Below are positions 8,047-16,323 of a stretch of DNA of 64,000 bases, piece by piece (positions within the stretch are counted from its first letter, which is position 1; the number at the start of each line of letters is the position of its first letter). Both the position numbers and the translations under genes were made by a program. The notes below the pieces were generated by a model. It saw only the letters and a program-made list of their open reading frames with translations. It searched no databases and had not been told where the DNA came from. Source of the stretch: Salibacterium halotolerans (GTDB lineage Bacteria; Bacillota; Bacilli; Bacillales; Marinococcaceae); NCBI RefSeq assembly GCF_900115625.1, contig NZ_FOXD01000014.1, positions 1 through 64,000 on the forward strand, in the 5' to 3' direction.

Positions 8047-8205
8047 AGAAGAATGAACACGGCAAAGCAAATCGCGTAAAGAAAATACAAGATAAGGGCG
8101 GGAAGTTGCCATGATAGGCGATGGTATGAATGATGCTTCGGCACTTGCGACTGCTGATTTAGGTATTGCGATTGGTGCAGGAACGGATGTATCTAGGGAT
8201 GAATG
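8047..8205 (+). pseudogene. Relic of a CopA-type copper P-type ATPase
   Basis: The stretch from about 8105 reads [31 protein letters not shown], split here as [16 protein letters not shown] plus [15 protein letters not shown]. This is the conserved GDGxND hinge region of P1B-type ATPases. The bases just before it encode [15 protein letters not shown] in a frame shifted by one base, matching the segment that normally precedes the hinge. Neither the rest of the ATPase nor its last two membrane helices are present. It is a short remnant of a lost copper exporter, 20 bases before the multicopper oxidase gene. Confidence 0.8.
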
Positions 8206-8225
8206 AGGAAAAGAGGTAAAACATC

Positions 8226-9740
8226 ATGAATAGAAAATGGGTTGGCTCCCTGTTAATTGTTATTCTTTTAGGCATCGGTGGATGGATGTTCTTTAACTCG
8301 TTTTATAACAGTGGCGGCCAATATGATACAGATTCGAAAGAGGGCATCAGCATTTTAGAGGTTGACGCTCAAGAAGCTGGTGAGCGTCCGATAAAAACAT
8401 TTGACCTGACAGCTCAAGCAACGGAATGGGATATTGGTGAGGAGAAGAAGGTGAATGCATGGACTTATAACGGTACTGTGCCCGGAGAAGCGTTACGCGT
8501 CACAGAAGATGATTTTGTCCGTGTCCATCTAAAAAACGAACTTGATGTTCCGGTTACGATTCATTGGCACGGTGTCATCCTCCCTAATAAAATGGATGGG
8601 GTACCAGGGTTGACGCAAGATGCCGTGCAGCCCGGGGAATCCTTTACGTATGAATTTATTGCCAATGATCCAGGCACTTATTGGTATCATTCCCACCAAC
8701 ATAGTGCAGTACAGGTGGATAAAGGGTTATATGGGTCCTTTGTGATTGAAAAGAAGGAACCAGAATATGAAAGAGATGAATTTTTCCTACTCGACGAATG
8801 GGCCACCGGATCAGACAGTCAAAACTCTCTCAATATGGGAGGGATGAGGCAAGGGCATATGTCAGGGGACGGAGAAATGGATACGAAACAGCTGTATAAT
8901 ACATTTACCGTCAATGGAAAAATCGGCAAAGATATTGAACCATTAGTAATGGAAAAAGGAGAAACTGCCAGATTACGATTTGTTAACGCAGGGTATCAGC
9001 AGCATCAACTTGTGTTTCCGGAAGGCTCGATGAAAGTAATTGCCAATGACGCAGGAGAAGTCACAGGGGAAAAAGGTTCCTCGCAAGTCGTGGAGATTGC
9101 ACCAGGGGAGAGAATCGACGTCGCCTATACAAAACAAGGGGAAGAAACAGAAGTTATCGCAGAAAATCCCGTTGTTGAGAACGCAGAGGACATGAAAATC
9201 CCGGTGGTCTCCAAAGAAAATGGTGATATTCAGAATAGTATCCCTGTCTCTTCGAGTTCAGACATAGCGGATGGAACGTCTTACGGGAGTGAAGAACTGC
9301 TTTTTGAGACAACCCCTGAGGCAGATGTGACTTATGATATGGATTTAAGCATGGGGATGACGATGGGAGAAGGAATGTCTTTTCAAATCAATGATCAAAC
9401 ATTTCCGGAGACTCCTCCAATTAGAGTCGAAGAAGGAAATATTGTGAAAGTGCATATTACGAATTCGGGAATGATGAACCACCCGATGCATTTACATGGT
9501 CATCGTTTTCAAGTGGCTTCAAAAAATGGGACAGCATATGGCAATCCGATTGTAAAAGATTTAATTCACGTCAAACCCGGTGAAGAGTATGTTGTTTACT
9601 TTGAAGCAAACAACAAAGGTGAGTGGCTTTTCCATTGTCATGACAATAATCATGCTGATCTTGGCATGGTAACTGTTGTTGATTATCAAGGAGTATACTC
9701 CCCATTTAATATAGAAGAACAGCTGAGAAGTACCAACTAA
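8226..9740 (+). CDS. Multicopper oxidase (exported, CueO-like role)
   Basis: A 504-residue exported oxidase anchored by one N-terminal membrane segment (residues 5-23). The four copper-binding motifs are complete: TIHWHGV (about 115), YWYHSHQH (about 155), HPMHLHGHRF (about 420) and HCHDNNHADLGM (about 466), the last carrying the type 1 copper Cys and His ligands. A Met-rich segment (MDLSMGMTMGEGM, about 375) resembles the Met-rich copper-substrate site of cuprous oxidases. The likely role is to oxidise Cu(I) to the less toxic Cu(II) outside the membrane. GAGGTAAAACATC precedes the ATG. It directly follows a dead copper ATPase fragment and precedes a two-component system. Confidence 0.93.
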   Translation: MNRKWVGSLLIVILLGIGGWMFFNSFYNSGGQYDTDSKEGISILEVDAQEAGERPIKTFDLTAQATEWDIGEEKKVNAWTYNGTVPGEALRVTEDDFVRVHLKNELDVPVTIHWHGVILPNKMDGVPGLTQDAVQPGESFTYEFIANDPGTYWYHSHQHSAVQVDKGLYGSFVIEKKEPEYERDEFFLLDEWATGSDSQNSLNMGGMRQGHMSGDGEMDTKQLYNTFTVNGKIGKDIEPLVMEKGETARLRFVNAGYQQHQLVFPEGSMKVIANDAGEVTGEKGSSQVVEIAPGERIDVAYTKQGEETEVIAENPVVENAEDMKIPVVSKENGDIQNSIPVSSSSDIADGTSYGSEELLFETTPEADVTYDMDLSMGMTMGEGMSFQINDQTFPETPPIRVEEGNIVKVHITNSGMMNHPMHLHGHRFQVASKNGTAYGNPIVKDLIHVKPGEEYVVYFEANNKGEWLFHCHDNNHADLGMVTVVDYQGVYSPFNIEEQLRSTN

Positions 9741-9869
9741 AAGGAGCAGACCGCCCCTTTAACAATTCTTTAAAATGTATTATATTGCCTGGGACATAAT
9801 ATGTTCCGCTTCACATAAATTCCATAATTATTCGCTACACTGTACATGTAGAAACAAATGGGAGGAACA

Positions 9870-10574
9870 ATGGTGGCACGTATTCTGATAGTAGATGATG
9901 AACAACAGATGCGCCAACTGGTACACGTTTATCTTCGAAACGAAGGGTATACCTTGGAGGAAGCAGGTTCTGGGGAAGAAGCTTTACAAAAAATACAAAA
10001 TCAATCCTATGATGCTCTTGTTTTGGATATTATGATGCCTGGAATGGATGGATGGGAAGTGTGCAGGCAAGTACGGAAAGGAAATACGGAGCCGGGGATT
10101 TTAATACTTACCGCAAAAACGGAAGTAACAGATCGTGTGAAAGGCCTTAATCTTGGAGCCGACGACTACCTCATAAAACCATTTGCTCCCGAAGAACTTG
10201 TTGCCCGTGTAAAAGCATTACTTAGAAGAAGCACTCCTGTTGGGGAAGACAAACCAAAGGACCTAATCATTGAAGAATTATGTATAAACATAGAGCGTCA
10301 TGAGGTGAAAGTAACAAACATCCCCGTTGAGCTTACAGCCAAAGAGTTTGATATCTTACTCTTAATGGCAAACCATCCAAAACGAGTGTTTACCCGCGAA
10401 CAGCTGATAGAACAAGTATGGCCGATAAATGAATGGCAGGATCCCCGTACGATTGATACACACATAAAAAATATCCGAACCAAGCTAAAGAATAATCAAC
10501 TGTCGTTTAACCCCATTAAAACCGTTTGGGGGATCGGGTATAAATTTAACTTTCCAGATGGTGTGAAACAATGA
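9870..10574 (+). CDS. OmpR/PhoB-family response regulator
   Basis: A 234-residue response regulator. The receiver domain (1-120) starts ILIVDDEQQMRQL and has the phospho-acceptor in LVLDIMMPGMDG, the Thr switch in ILTAKTE and the Lys in YLIKPF. The winged-helix domain (135-230) ends GIGYKFNF. The ATG at 9870 is chosen because GGGAGGAAC lies just before it; an upstream ATG at 9858 overlaps that site. It overlaps the kinase gene by four bases (ATGA), so the two are translated together. The position downstream of the multicopper oxidase suggests copper- or envelope-stress sensing like CusRS, but the signal is not shown by the sequence. Confidence 0.92.
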   Translation: MVARILIVDDEQQMRQLVHVYLRNEGYTLEEAGSGEEALQKIQNQSYDALVLDIMMPGMDGWEVCRQVRKGNTEPGILILTAKTEVTDRVKGLNLGADDYLIKPFAPEELVARVKALLRRSTPVGEDKPKDLIIEELCINIERHEVKVTNIPVELTAKEFDILLLMANHPKRVFTREQLIEQVWPINEWQDPRTIDTHIKNIRTKLKNNQLSFNPIKTVWGIGYKFNFPDGVKQ

Positions 10575-11938
10575 ATACTATTTTTTATAAGCTTGGCGGA
10601 GCGATCACACTCTTGTTTCTGGTCGTCCTGCTTCCACTTGGTTTTGTTACATTGGAGGTCTTCCATAATTATAGTCACACTCACTTGAAGGAAGAAACAA
10701 AAGAAATGGCTTCTCAATATGCATCTATGCTTGCTGCTGAGGATAGTTCGGATATAGAGTTGTTGGTTGCGTCTATATCCGAGGAAACGACGCGGGAGAT
10801 TATCGTTTTTGACCCTGCGGAAACAGTAATAAAAACGTCTGAAATTGCAAGTTTCCGTCCAGGCAGCAACTTGTCAGAAACAGGGGAAACAGGAAATTAT
10901 GTTGATCCTGGAACGGATCAACACTATTTTTACGCCGGAATCCCCGTTTCTAATGAAATGATCAGCTCGATATATGTATTTTCTCCCTCCAATATAATGA
11001 GTTCTTCAACTGTTCAATTACAAAATGCTTTATGGTTGTCAGGTCTCGGCGCCCTTCTTTTGGCTTTGGGTTTTACGTATATATTTTCCAAAAAACTTAC
11101 CAACCCACTTCAAATGATGGAAAAAACAGCGAAAAGGTTAGCGCGTGGCGATTTGGACGCAGAAGTGTCTGTTACAACAAGAGATGAAGTAGGGTCCCTT
11201 GCTCACTCCATGAATGAGCTTGCTCAGGAATTAAAAAGATATCGGGGAAGCAGGCGTGAATTTTTTTCTAATGTGTCGCATGAATTCCGCACACCCTTGT
11301 CTTATATACAAGGTTATAGTCATGCCTTAATGAATAATTTTCACCAAGATGAAAATCAAAGACAACAATTTATCCATGTCATCCATGAAGAAGCCAACCG
11401 AATGAATCGATTGATTGACGACTTATCTGAATTATCTCGGATGGAAGAAGAGCGGTTTCCCTTGGAACTGGAGCTCGTAAATCTCGCGTATATTGCAGAA
11501 AAAGCAGAGGAAAAAATAAGACACAATATTGAAGATAAGGCCATAACCTTCCACACCGAAATAGAGGAAGAGATTCCTGATATTGTTGCAGATAGTTTTC
11601 GTTTAGAACAAATTTTTATGAATTTATTACAAAACGCCGTCTGGTATACAGAGAATGGTAGTATTCGACTCAAGATATGGGCGGAAGACGGGAAAGTGAA
11701 GGGAATGGTTTCAGATACGGGACCCGGCATAGAACCCGAGGAACTTCCCTATATTTTTGAACGTTTCTATCGAGTCGAAAAGTCAAGGGCGCGTGACTTC
11801 GGAGGAACAGGTCTGGGACTGGCGATTGTGAAACAATTAACCGAACTTCAATATGGAACAATTGATGTGGAGAGCCGTAAGGGAAGAGGAACAACCTTTA
11901 CATTATGTTTTCCGGAAGCAAGGGAGGGGGAAGAATGA
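10571..11938 (+). CDS. Membrane sensor histidine kinase
   Basis: A 455-residue kinase. The first membrane helix is at about residues 10-32, an extracellular sensor region runs to about 150, and the second helix is around 152-175. HAMP follows (about 175-228), then HisKA with the phospho-accepting His in FFSNVSHEFRTPL (about 240), and the ATPase domain with the N box QIFMNLLQNAVWY, G1 DTGPGIEPEEL and G2 GTGLGLAIVKQL. The sensor region has no obvious Cys or Met metal ligands. It overlaps the response regulator upstream (ATGA) and a small membrane protein downstream, so the genes form one operon. Confidence 0.92.
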   Translation: MNTIFYKLGGAITLLFLVVLLPLGFVTLEVFHNYSHTHLKEETKEMASQYASMLAAEDSSDIELLVASISEETTREIIVFDPAETVIKTSEIASFRPGSNLSETGETGNYVDPGTDQHYFYAGIPVSNEMISSIYVFSPSNIMSSSTVQLQNALWLSGLGALLLALGFTYIFSKKLTNPLQMMEKTAKRLARGDLDAEVSVTTRDEVGSLAHSMNELAQELKRYRGSRREFFSNVSHEFRTPLSYIQGYSHALMNNFHQDENQRQQFIHVIHEEANRMNRLIDDLSELSRMEEERFPLELELVNLAYIAEKAEEKIRHNIEDKAITFHTEIEEEIPDIVADSFRLEQIFMNLLQNAVWYTENGSIRLKIWAEDGKVKGMVSDTGPGIEPEELPYIFERFYRVEKSRARDFGGTGLGLAIVKQLTELQYGTIDVESRKGRGTTFTLCFPEAREGEE

Positions 11939-12150
11939 AAGGAGTCGAATGGGTGATCGCCTCGATCTTCATTATTGTGGGACTTCATTGTCTTGTCACG
12001 GCCGGGACTCTTCTGGCAGGAGGAGTGGAAGGTTCCACCTATTTTTCTCTATTATTACGTATTTGTTTCTGGATGTGTGTCCCCATCCTGGGAGTTTTTA
12101 TTATTTACATCATTATTATGACAATAAAAAAACAGAAAGGAAAGGTATGA
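11935..12150 (+). CDS. Small two-helix membrane protein of unknown function
   Basis: A 71-residue protein starting MKGVEWVIASIF. The ATG overlaps the kinase stop codon (ATGA), which decides the start. Two hydrophobic segments (about 5-27 and 38-62) are followed by a basic tail KKQKGKV. No family is recognised. Its place between a sensor kinase and a lipoprotein suggests an accessory membrane subunit of this signalling or stress operon, which is inference only. Confidence 0.75.
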   Translation: MKGVEWVIASIFIIVGLHCLVTAGTLLAGGVEGSTYFSLLLRICFWMCVPILGVFIIYIIIMTIKKQKGKV

Positions 12151-13130
12151 TGAAACGTATAAGTACCTTCATTGCAAGTATAGTAACAGCATCAATTATT
12201 ACGGGATGTGGAGCAGGCTCAGCTGAACCAGGAGTTGAAGGACAGCCTGATCTGGACGAGAAACAAACGGAACCTGAAGTAGAGACTAAAGAAGATATAA
12301 ATGAAATCGAATTTCCTCACATGCATGGCCTTGCTTTTACAGAAGATGGTAAAAAAGCATACACACCGGCTCACGATGGTCTACGGGTCTTTGAAGACGG
12401 GATATGGGAAAGAGTGGAAGGACCACGTCATGATTATATGGGATTCACGATGACAGCAGATGGTTTCTATAGCAGTGGACACCCCTCTATGCAGACGGAT
12501 TATAACAATCCACTCGGAATTATTAAAAGCACAGATGAAGGAAAATCGATTGAAGTTCTTGGTTTGGAAGGTGAAGTGGATTTTCATCTCATGGCAGCAG
12601 GTTATCGTTCAGGAGCTATCTATGTGATAAACCCACAATCGAACTCCCGCATGGAGGACATGGGGCTGTATATGACCACCAATGAAGCAAAAGATTGGGA
12701 AAAAGGAGAAATGGATGGGATATCTGGAAAAATTATTGCTATTGCAGCTCATCCAGAAGAGAAATCTACCGTAGCAGTAAGTACAGAAAAGGGCGTTTTC
12801 CTATCACATGATGCCGGAGAAACATTTGACCCCGTTTTAGAAGGGGTCTCGGTTTCAGCTTTAACATTTGATCATAACGGTAAAATGCTTGCTGCTGAAG
12901 GGATGGGGGAAGAGATGTCGCTGCAGGTGATTGATTCATCCGGCGACACACAGCAAATACCCGGGCCTGACGTGAAAGAAGAAGATGCTATTCAATACAT
13001 AGCACAAAATCCTGAGTCTTCTAAAACAATGATGGTTACCACCATGGAACGGGATATCTTTTATACAGAAGATAATGGGGAATCATGGACAAAAACAGTG
13101 GAAGAAGGACAAAGTCAAAACAATTCATAA
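12147..13130 (+). CDS. F510_1955-family BNR-repeat lipoprotein
   Basis: A 327-residue lipoprotein. The signal peptide ends in the lipobox IITGCGAG (Cys near 22), followed by an acidic linker and a beta-propeller domain with repeated BNR/sialidase-like elements (STDEGKSIEV, TTNEAKDWEKG, SHDAGETFDP, TEDNGESWTK). The N-terminal FPHMHGLAFTEDGKKAY is typical of the family named F510_1955 glycosylhydrolase. Despite that name, an actual glycosidase activity is not established for it. Such genes recur beside copper-oxidase and two-component genes in Bacillales. Two adjacent ATGs (12147 and 12150) overlap the previous stop. Confidence 0.82.
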   Translation: MMKRISTFIASIVTASIITGCGAGSAEPGVEGQPDLDEKQTEPEVETKEDINEIEFPHMHGLAFTEDGKKAYTPAHDGLRVFEDGIWERVEGPRHDYMGFTMTADGFYSSGHPSMQTDYNNPLGIIKSTDEGKSIEVLGLEGEVDFHLMAAGYRSGAIYVINPQSNSRMEDMGLYMTTNEAKDWEKGEMDGISGKIIAIAAHPEEKSTVAVSTEKGVFLSHDAGETFDPVLEGVSVSALTFDHNGKMLAAEGMGEEMSLQVIDSSGDTQQIPGPDVKEEDAIQYIAQNPESSKTMMVTTMERDIFYTEDNGESWTKTVEEGQSQNNS

Positions 13131-13202
13131 GAAAAAGCTGTTCTTTCTAATTCCATTCAGCTCCATATGAATAACCCTTTTTTAATTTTCATTTGTTCTT
13201 TT

Positions 13203-13373
13203 AAAACCGGTTCATTGGATGCCTCTCATATGAAAGGCATGGAAGGGGCAACGGCTGAAATTGATTCAGCTAAGAAACGACGGTTTTCATGGTTGATTCA
13301 CCACATCTTGAATGGTGAAAAAGTTAAAAATCATAAATGGGTTATTGAAGAGGAAATCAGCCCTGTGGAATAA
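13203..13373 (+). pseudogene. Degraded YdhK (DUF1541) fragment
   Basis: This open segment reads GSLDASHMKGMEGATAEIDSA and ends ENHKWV-like with VKNHKWVIEEEISPVE, matching the last DUF1541 repeat of the YdhK protein at 6505-7383. The centre (KKRRFSWLIHH) replaces the normal VDTTVYMVDF strand and looks frameshifted. There is no signal peptide or ribosome binding site. It is the tail of a former second ydhK gene. Confidence 0.75.
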
Positions 13374-13398
13374 CAGTTATTAAGTTAATGTCAGTGTG

Positions 13399-13432
13399 CA
13401 AGAGAGCTAACTTTTTGGATAGCTCTCTTTTT
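13399..13432 (+). terminator. Intrinsic terminator after the YdhK relic
   Basis: AGAGAGCTA (13401-13409) pairs with TAGCTCTCT (13420-13428), followed by TTTTT. It is positioned to end the copper operon transcript coming from 9.8 kb. Confidence 0.85.
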
Positions 13433-13503
13433 ACACAATGGAATCGTTTATTTGTACAAGAGGCCGTAATTTAACTTTTATATCGAGTTGAAATAAAACA
13501 TAT

Positions 13504-13535
13504 TTATTACGTAAAATATAGATTTGACGTAATAA
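13504..13535. other. dif-like tyrosine-recombinase core site
   Basis: Two 13-base arms, TTATTACGTAAAA and TTTGACGTAATAA, are inverted repeats matching at 12 of 13 positions around the six-base spacer TATAGA, 32 bases in all. Inverted 11-13-base arms about a 6-8-base spacer are the geometry of Xer-type crossover sites. In streptococci and lactococci the dif-SL site lies next to xerS. This site is 49 bases upstream of the XerS-type gene start, so it is a strong candidate target. It could alternatively be an operator controlling the gene. Confidence 0.6.
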
Positions 13536-13584
13536 TATTAAAAATTATAAAATTTAATGAACAATCTAATTCAGAGGTGATATC

Positions 13585-14670
13585 ATGGCTGACTACTCAA
13601 AACAACAACAAGAATATGTGAAACTAGAACGAATTCTAAAAGAGTTACCCTGGTACATAGAAGAATTCATCGATTACAAAAGAAGAAGATTATCTGCGTC
13701 TTCCTTACTGAATTATTGTCATGATCACAAAATTTTTTTTAACTGGCTTATTACTGAAGGTATTTATGAAGGTAATATCAAAGACGTACCTTTAGAATCT
13801 TTAGAAAAGTTAACTGTACAACAAATCGAAGGGTTTTTGAGTTTTCTTTGCTATCAATTAGGTAATAAGGAGATTACTGTAAATCGAAAGCTATCTGCTC
13901 TAAAGTCTCTGTTTCACTACCTTCAAAACATTGCAGAAAATGATAATTTAACTCCTTATCTTCAAAGGAATGTAATGGCAAAAGTAGAGTTTAATGAAAT
14001 TAATGACAATCTAGAAACGGTTGCAAATAAAATGGAAGGAAATATTCTAACTGGAGATGATTATGAAAAATTCAGACTTTTCATTGCCTACGATTACGGT
14101 CAGAATAATAAAGATAACAAAAAAATCCACAATTTTTATTTGCTCAACATGGAAAGAGATACTGCGATAGTATCTTTTATTTTAGGCTCAGGGTTACGTT
14201 TATCAGAAATAACAAATCTAAATATTAGTGACATAGATTTCAATAAGTGCTTAGTACGTGTTATGAGAAAAGGCAATAAAGAACAGTTTGTTTACTTCAG
14301 TAAGCAAGCAATGATCGACTTAGAACAATACCTGAAGATCAGAGAAACTAAATATAAAGTGAGCAAAAACACTAAAGCGTTATTTATATCAGCTCCAATG
14401 GGACCTAAAGGAACAACAAGGCGAATGACAGCAAGAGCTGTAGAGAAGATGATCGAAAAATATGCTAAAGCTTATGGTAAACCGTCTTTAACAGTGCACA
14501 AGCTTCGTCATTCATTCGCAACCAGGTACCATAATCAAATTAATGATGTACCAAAATTAAGAAGACAGCTAGGGCATTCCTCAATTCAGACTACAATGAT
14601 CTACACTCATATAAAAAATGAAGATTTAAAAGAGGCCGTTGATGAAATGGATTTTCCAAAAGATGAATGA
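13585..14670 (+). CDS. xerS: XerS-type tyrosine recombinase
   Basis: A 361-residue tyrosine recombinase, close in size and architecture to XerS. The N-terminal SAM-like DNA-binding domain (about 1-140) includes LPWYIEEFIDYKRRRLS. The catalytic domain carries Arg in GSGLRLSEI (about 211), a Lys in the beta-hairpin VRVMRKGNKEQ, His and Arg in HKLRHSFATR (about 308), the second His in LGHSS, and the nucleophile Tyr in MIYTHIK (about 338). XerS works alone, unlike XerC/XerD. AGAGGTGATATC precedes the ATG. It is flanked by a dif-like site upstream and five direct repeats downstream, and stands at the edge of the accessory island. Confidence 0.88.
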   Translation: MADYSKQQQEYVKLERILKELPWYIEEFIDYKRRRLSASSLLNYCHDHKIFFNWLITEGIYEGNIKDVPLESLEKLTVQQIEGFLSFLCYQLGNKEITVNRKLSALKSLFHYLQNIAENDNLTPYLQRNVMAKVEFNEINDNLETVANKMEGNILTGDDYEKFRLFIAYDYGQNNKDNKKIHNFYLLNMERDTAIVSFILGSGLRLSEITNLNISDIDFNKCLVRVMRKGNKEQFVYFSKQAMIDLEQYLKIRETKYKVSKNTKALFISAPMGPKGTTRRMTARAVEKMIEKYAKAYGKPSLTVHKLRHSFATRYHNQINDVPKLRRQLGHSSIQTTMIYTHIKNEDLKEAVDEMDFPKDE

Positions 14671-14720
14671 AGTTGCTTACTATTTATTACACAAACACTA
14701 AAGGAGATTGCTGTTCACTT

Positions 14721-14891
14721 TGTCAATAGAATTTCTTCAATTATCCATAATGTTAACACATTTACTTCAATAATTTGGGGCAGCTGTACATTTTGTCAAC
14801 ACAATCGCTTCAATAAATATTGTATATTAATACAATAATCCAAAAAGAAACCTAATTGCTTCAATAATGTAAACGGAATTGCTTCAACGGA
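14721..14891. repeat. Five 24-base direct repeats behind xerS
   Basis: Copies start at 14721, 14751, 14794, 14845 and 14868. The consensus is TGTCAACACAATT joined to GCTTCAATAAT. The right half CTTCAA is invariant; copy 4 is the weakest in its left half, and copies 4 and 5 overlap by one base. Copies 1 and 3 also share an upstream GCTGTnCAnTTT. The spacing is irregular (30, 43, 51 and 23 bases), so this is not a microsatellite. All are in the same orientation. Confidence 0.8.
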
Positions 14892-15193
<302 letters not shown>

Positions 15194-15814
15194 TTATTTA
15201 GTCAGCCATTTAACTTCAAAGATAGCTACTTTTTCATCATGGTTGATGATGCGTTCCCGATTTTCTTCTTTATACCAGTTGTCTGTTATATGATTCCCTG
15301 ACGTCATGATGGCCAGTGGCGATACGCCGTCTGCTTCAATCGGAATGTTTTTCACATTCGTATAAGCAGTCGAATCAAACACGAATGGAACGTTCGTTGT
15401 TGTCTGAGCCATCCCTTGAGAGACAACCTTTTGCCCTTTTATGTTTTTATCACCCATAGTCAGCTTCAACGCAGCATCCTCTTCCTCCCCATCCCAGTTT
15501 ATGCCAAAATCAATTTCGCTTAATTCCTCATCCTCTCCGTTTATTAAGCCATACCGAAAACCACTGATGGATGCTTCTTCCAGTTTTTCTCCATTCCTGT
15601 AGACATTTATCATGAGCTCTGCTGATTGAATCTGTTCAGGAAAGGCTCCCGTTACGTTGTAAACCATGGAATAATCCAGTCCCATATCAAGGTATCTTTG
15701 TTCATCATCGGTCAGCTCTTTACGTTCGAGCATCGGCTCCGACTGCGTTTTACCTGCAGAGCAGGCAGCTAAAAAAACGGACAGCAGTACAGCAGTGAAA
15801 ATGACCCGCTTCAT
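15194..15814 (-). CDS. Lipoprotein of unknown function
   Basis: A 206-residue protein with a lipoprotein signal peptide (MKRVIFTAVLLSVFLAACSAG, shown as two parts: MKRVIFTAVLL and SVFLAACSAG; lipid-bearing Cys at 18). The mature part is acidic and predicted mostly beta: YSMVYNVTGAFPEQIQ, AELMINVYRNGEK, FGINWDGEEED, AALKLTMGD. No family is recognised. GAGGAG lies upstream of the ATG. The region upstream of its start (15988-16123) carries a large nested palindrome that could bear on its regulation. Confidence 0.7.
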   Translation of the reverse strand: MKRVIFTAVLLSVFLAACSAGKTQSEPMLERKELTDDEQRYLDMGLDYSMVYNVTGAFPEQIQSAELMINVYRNGEKLEEASISGFRYGLINGEDEELSEIDFGINWDGEEEDAALKLTMGDKNIKGQKVVSQGMAQTTTNVPFVFDSTAYTNVKNIPIEADGVSPLAIMTSGNHITDNWYKEENRERIINHDEKVAIFEVKWLTK

Positions 15815-15987
15815 CTCCAGGACTCTCCTCTTTTTCGATGTATATCTTCCATCTTATTAGAATAACAGGCATCCGGTGGAAGTATAAACAGTTTCTTAAA
15901 AAAAGCAATGAGAATAATCAGACTGCAACCCAGGCCAGCGTGCATTTATAGAAGGCGGGCGGCGTTTTAGTACTTTTTTTTAAGATT

Positions 15988-16123
15988 AAACGTCGTTATA
16001 AAAACGCCATGATGACGTTTAGAAGCAGAAAAACGAAGCAAACGTAACGTTAAAATCCCATGGTTACGTTTGATGAGGGTGCCGACACCTCAAACGTCAT
16101 CATGAACGGCTTTACGTGACGTT
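15988..16123. repeat. Large nested palindrome with AAACGT/ACGTTT arms
   Basis: Three dyads begin with AAACGT exactly 52 bases apart (15988, 16040, 16092), each closing about 32 bases later with ACGTTT or ACGTTC. CATGATGACGTTT (16008-16020) is the exact reverse complement of AAACGTCATCATG (16092-16104). The middle dyad AAACGTAAC/GTTACGTTT (16040-16048 and 16063-16071) has the same centre, near 16056. The whole can therefore fold as one long imperfect hairpin or cruciform. A separate dyad, GTACGTTGGA/TCCAGCGTAC, is at 16219-16240. No open frame crosses it. Confidence 0.75.
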
Positions 16124-16244
16124 CACCGGGAAATCTGCTGTGAAAAAGACATTTATAGGCCGTTCCCGTGACCCGTTACAAAAACCTAGGTGAGCACCGG
16201 CGGATCAGCACTGCTCTCGTACGTTGGAGTTCCAGCGTACAATA

Positions 16245-16284
16245 AAAATTCCGAAACACACAGGAAAGAGTGGTTCGGAATTTT
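16245..16284 (-). terminator. Terminator after the YdjM-like gene
   Basis: AAAATTCCGAA (16245-16255) pairs with TTCGGAATTTT (16274-16284); on the minus strand the stem is followed by a T-run. It lies 40 bases past the stop of the gene at 16324. Confidence 0.8.
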
Positions 16285-16323
16285 ATGATGTCTTCATGGC
16301 GGTAATCCGGTCTCCATCATAAA

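Noticed and set aside
11853-12146. Long N-terminal extension of the F510_1955 lipoprotein
   Set aside because: It overlaps the kinase and small membrane protein genes in another frame; the lipoprotein signal peptide begins at 12147-12150.
15988-16123. 52-base-spaced repeats read as a CRISPR array
   Set aside because: Only three units, poorly conserved apart from the AAACGT/ACGTTT arms, intervening segments of about 20 bases, and no cas genes nearby.
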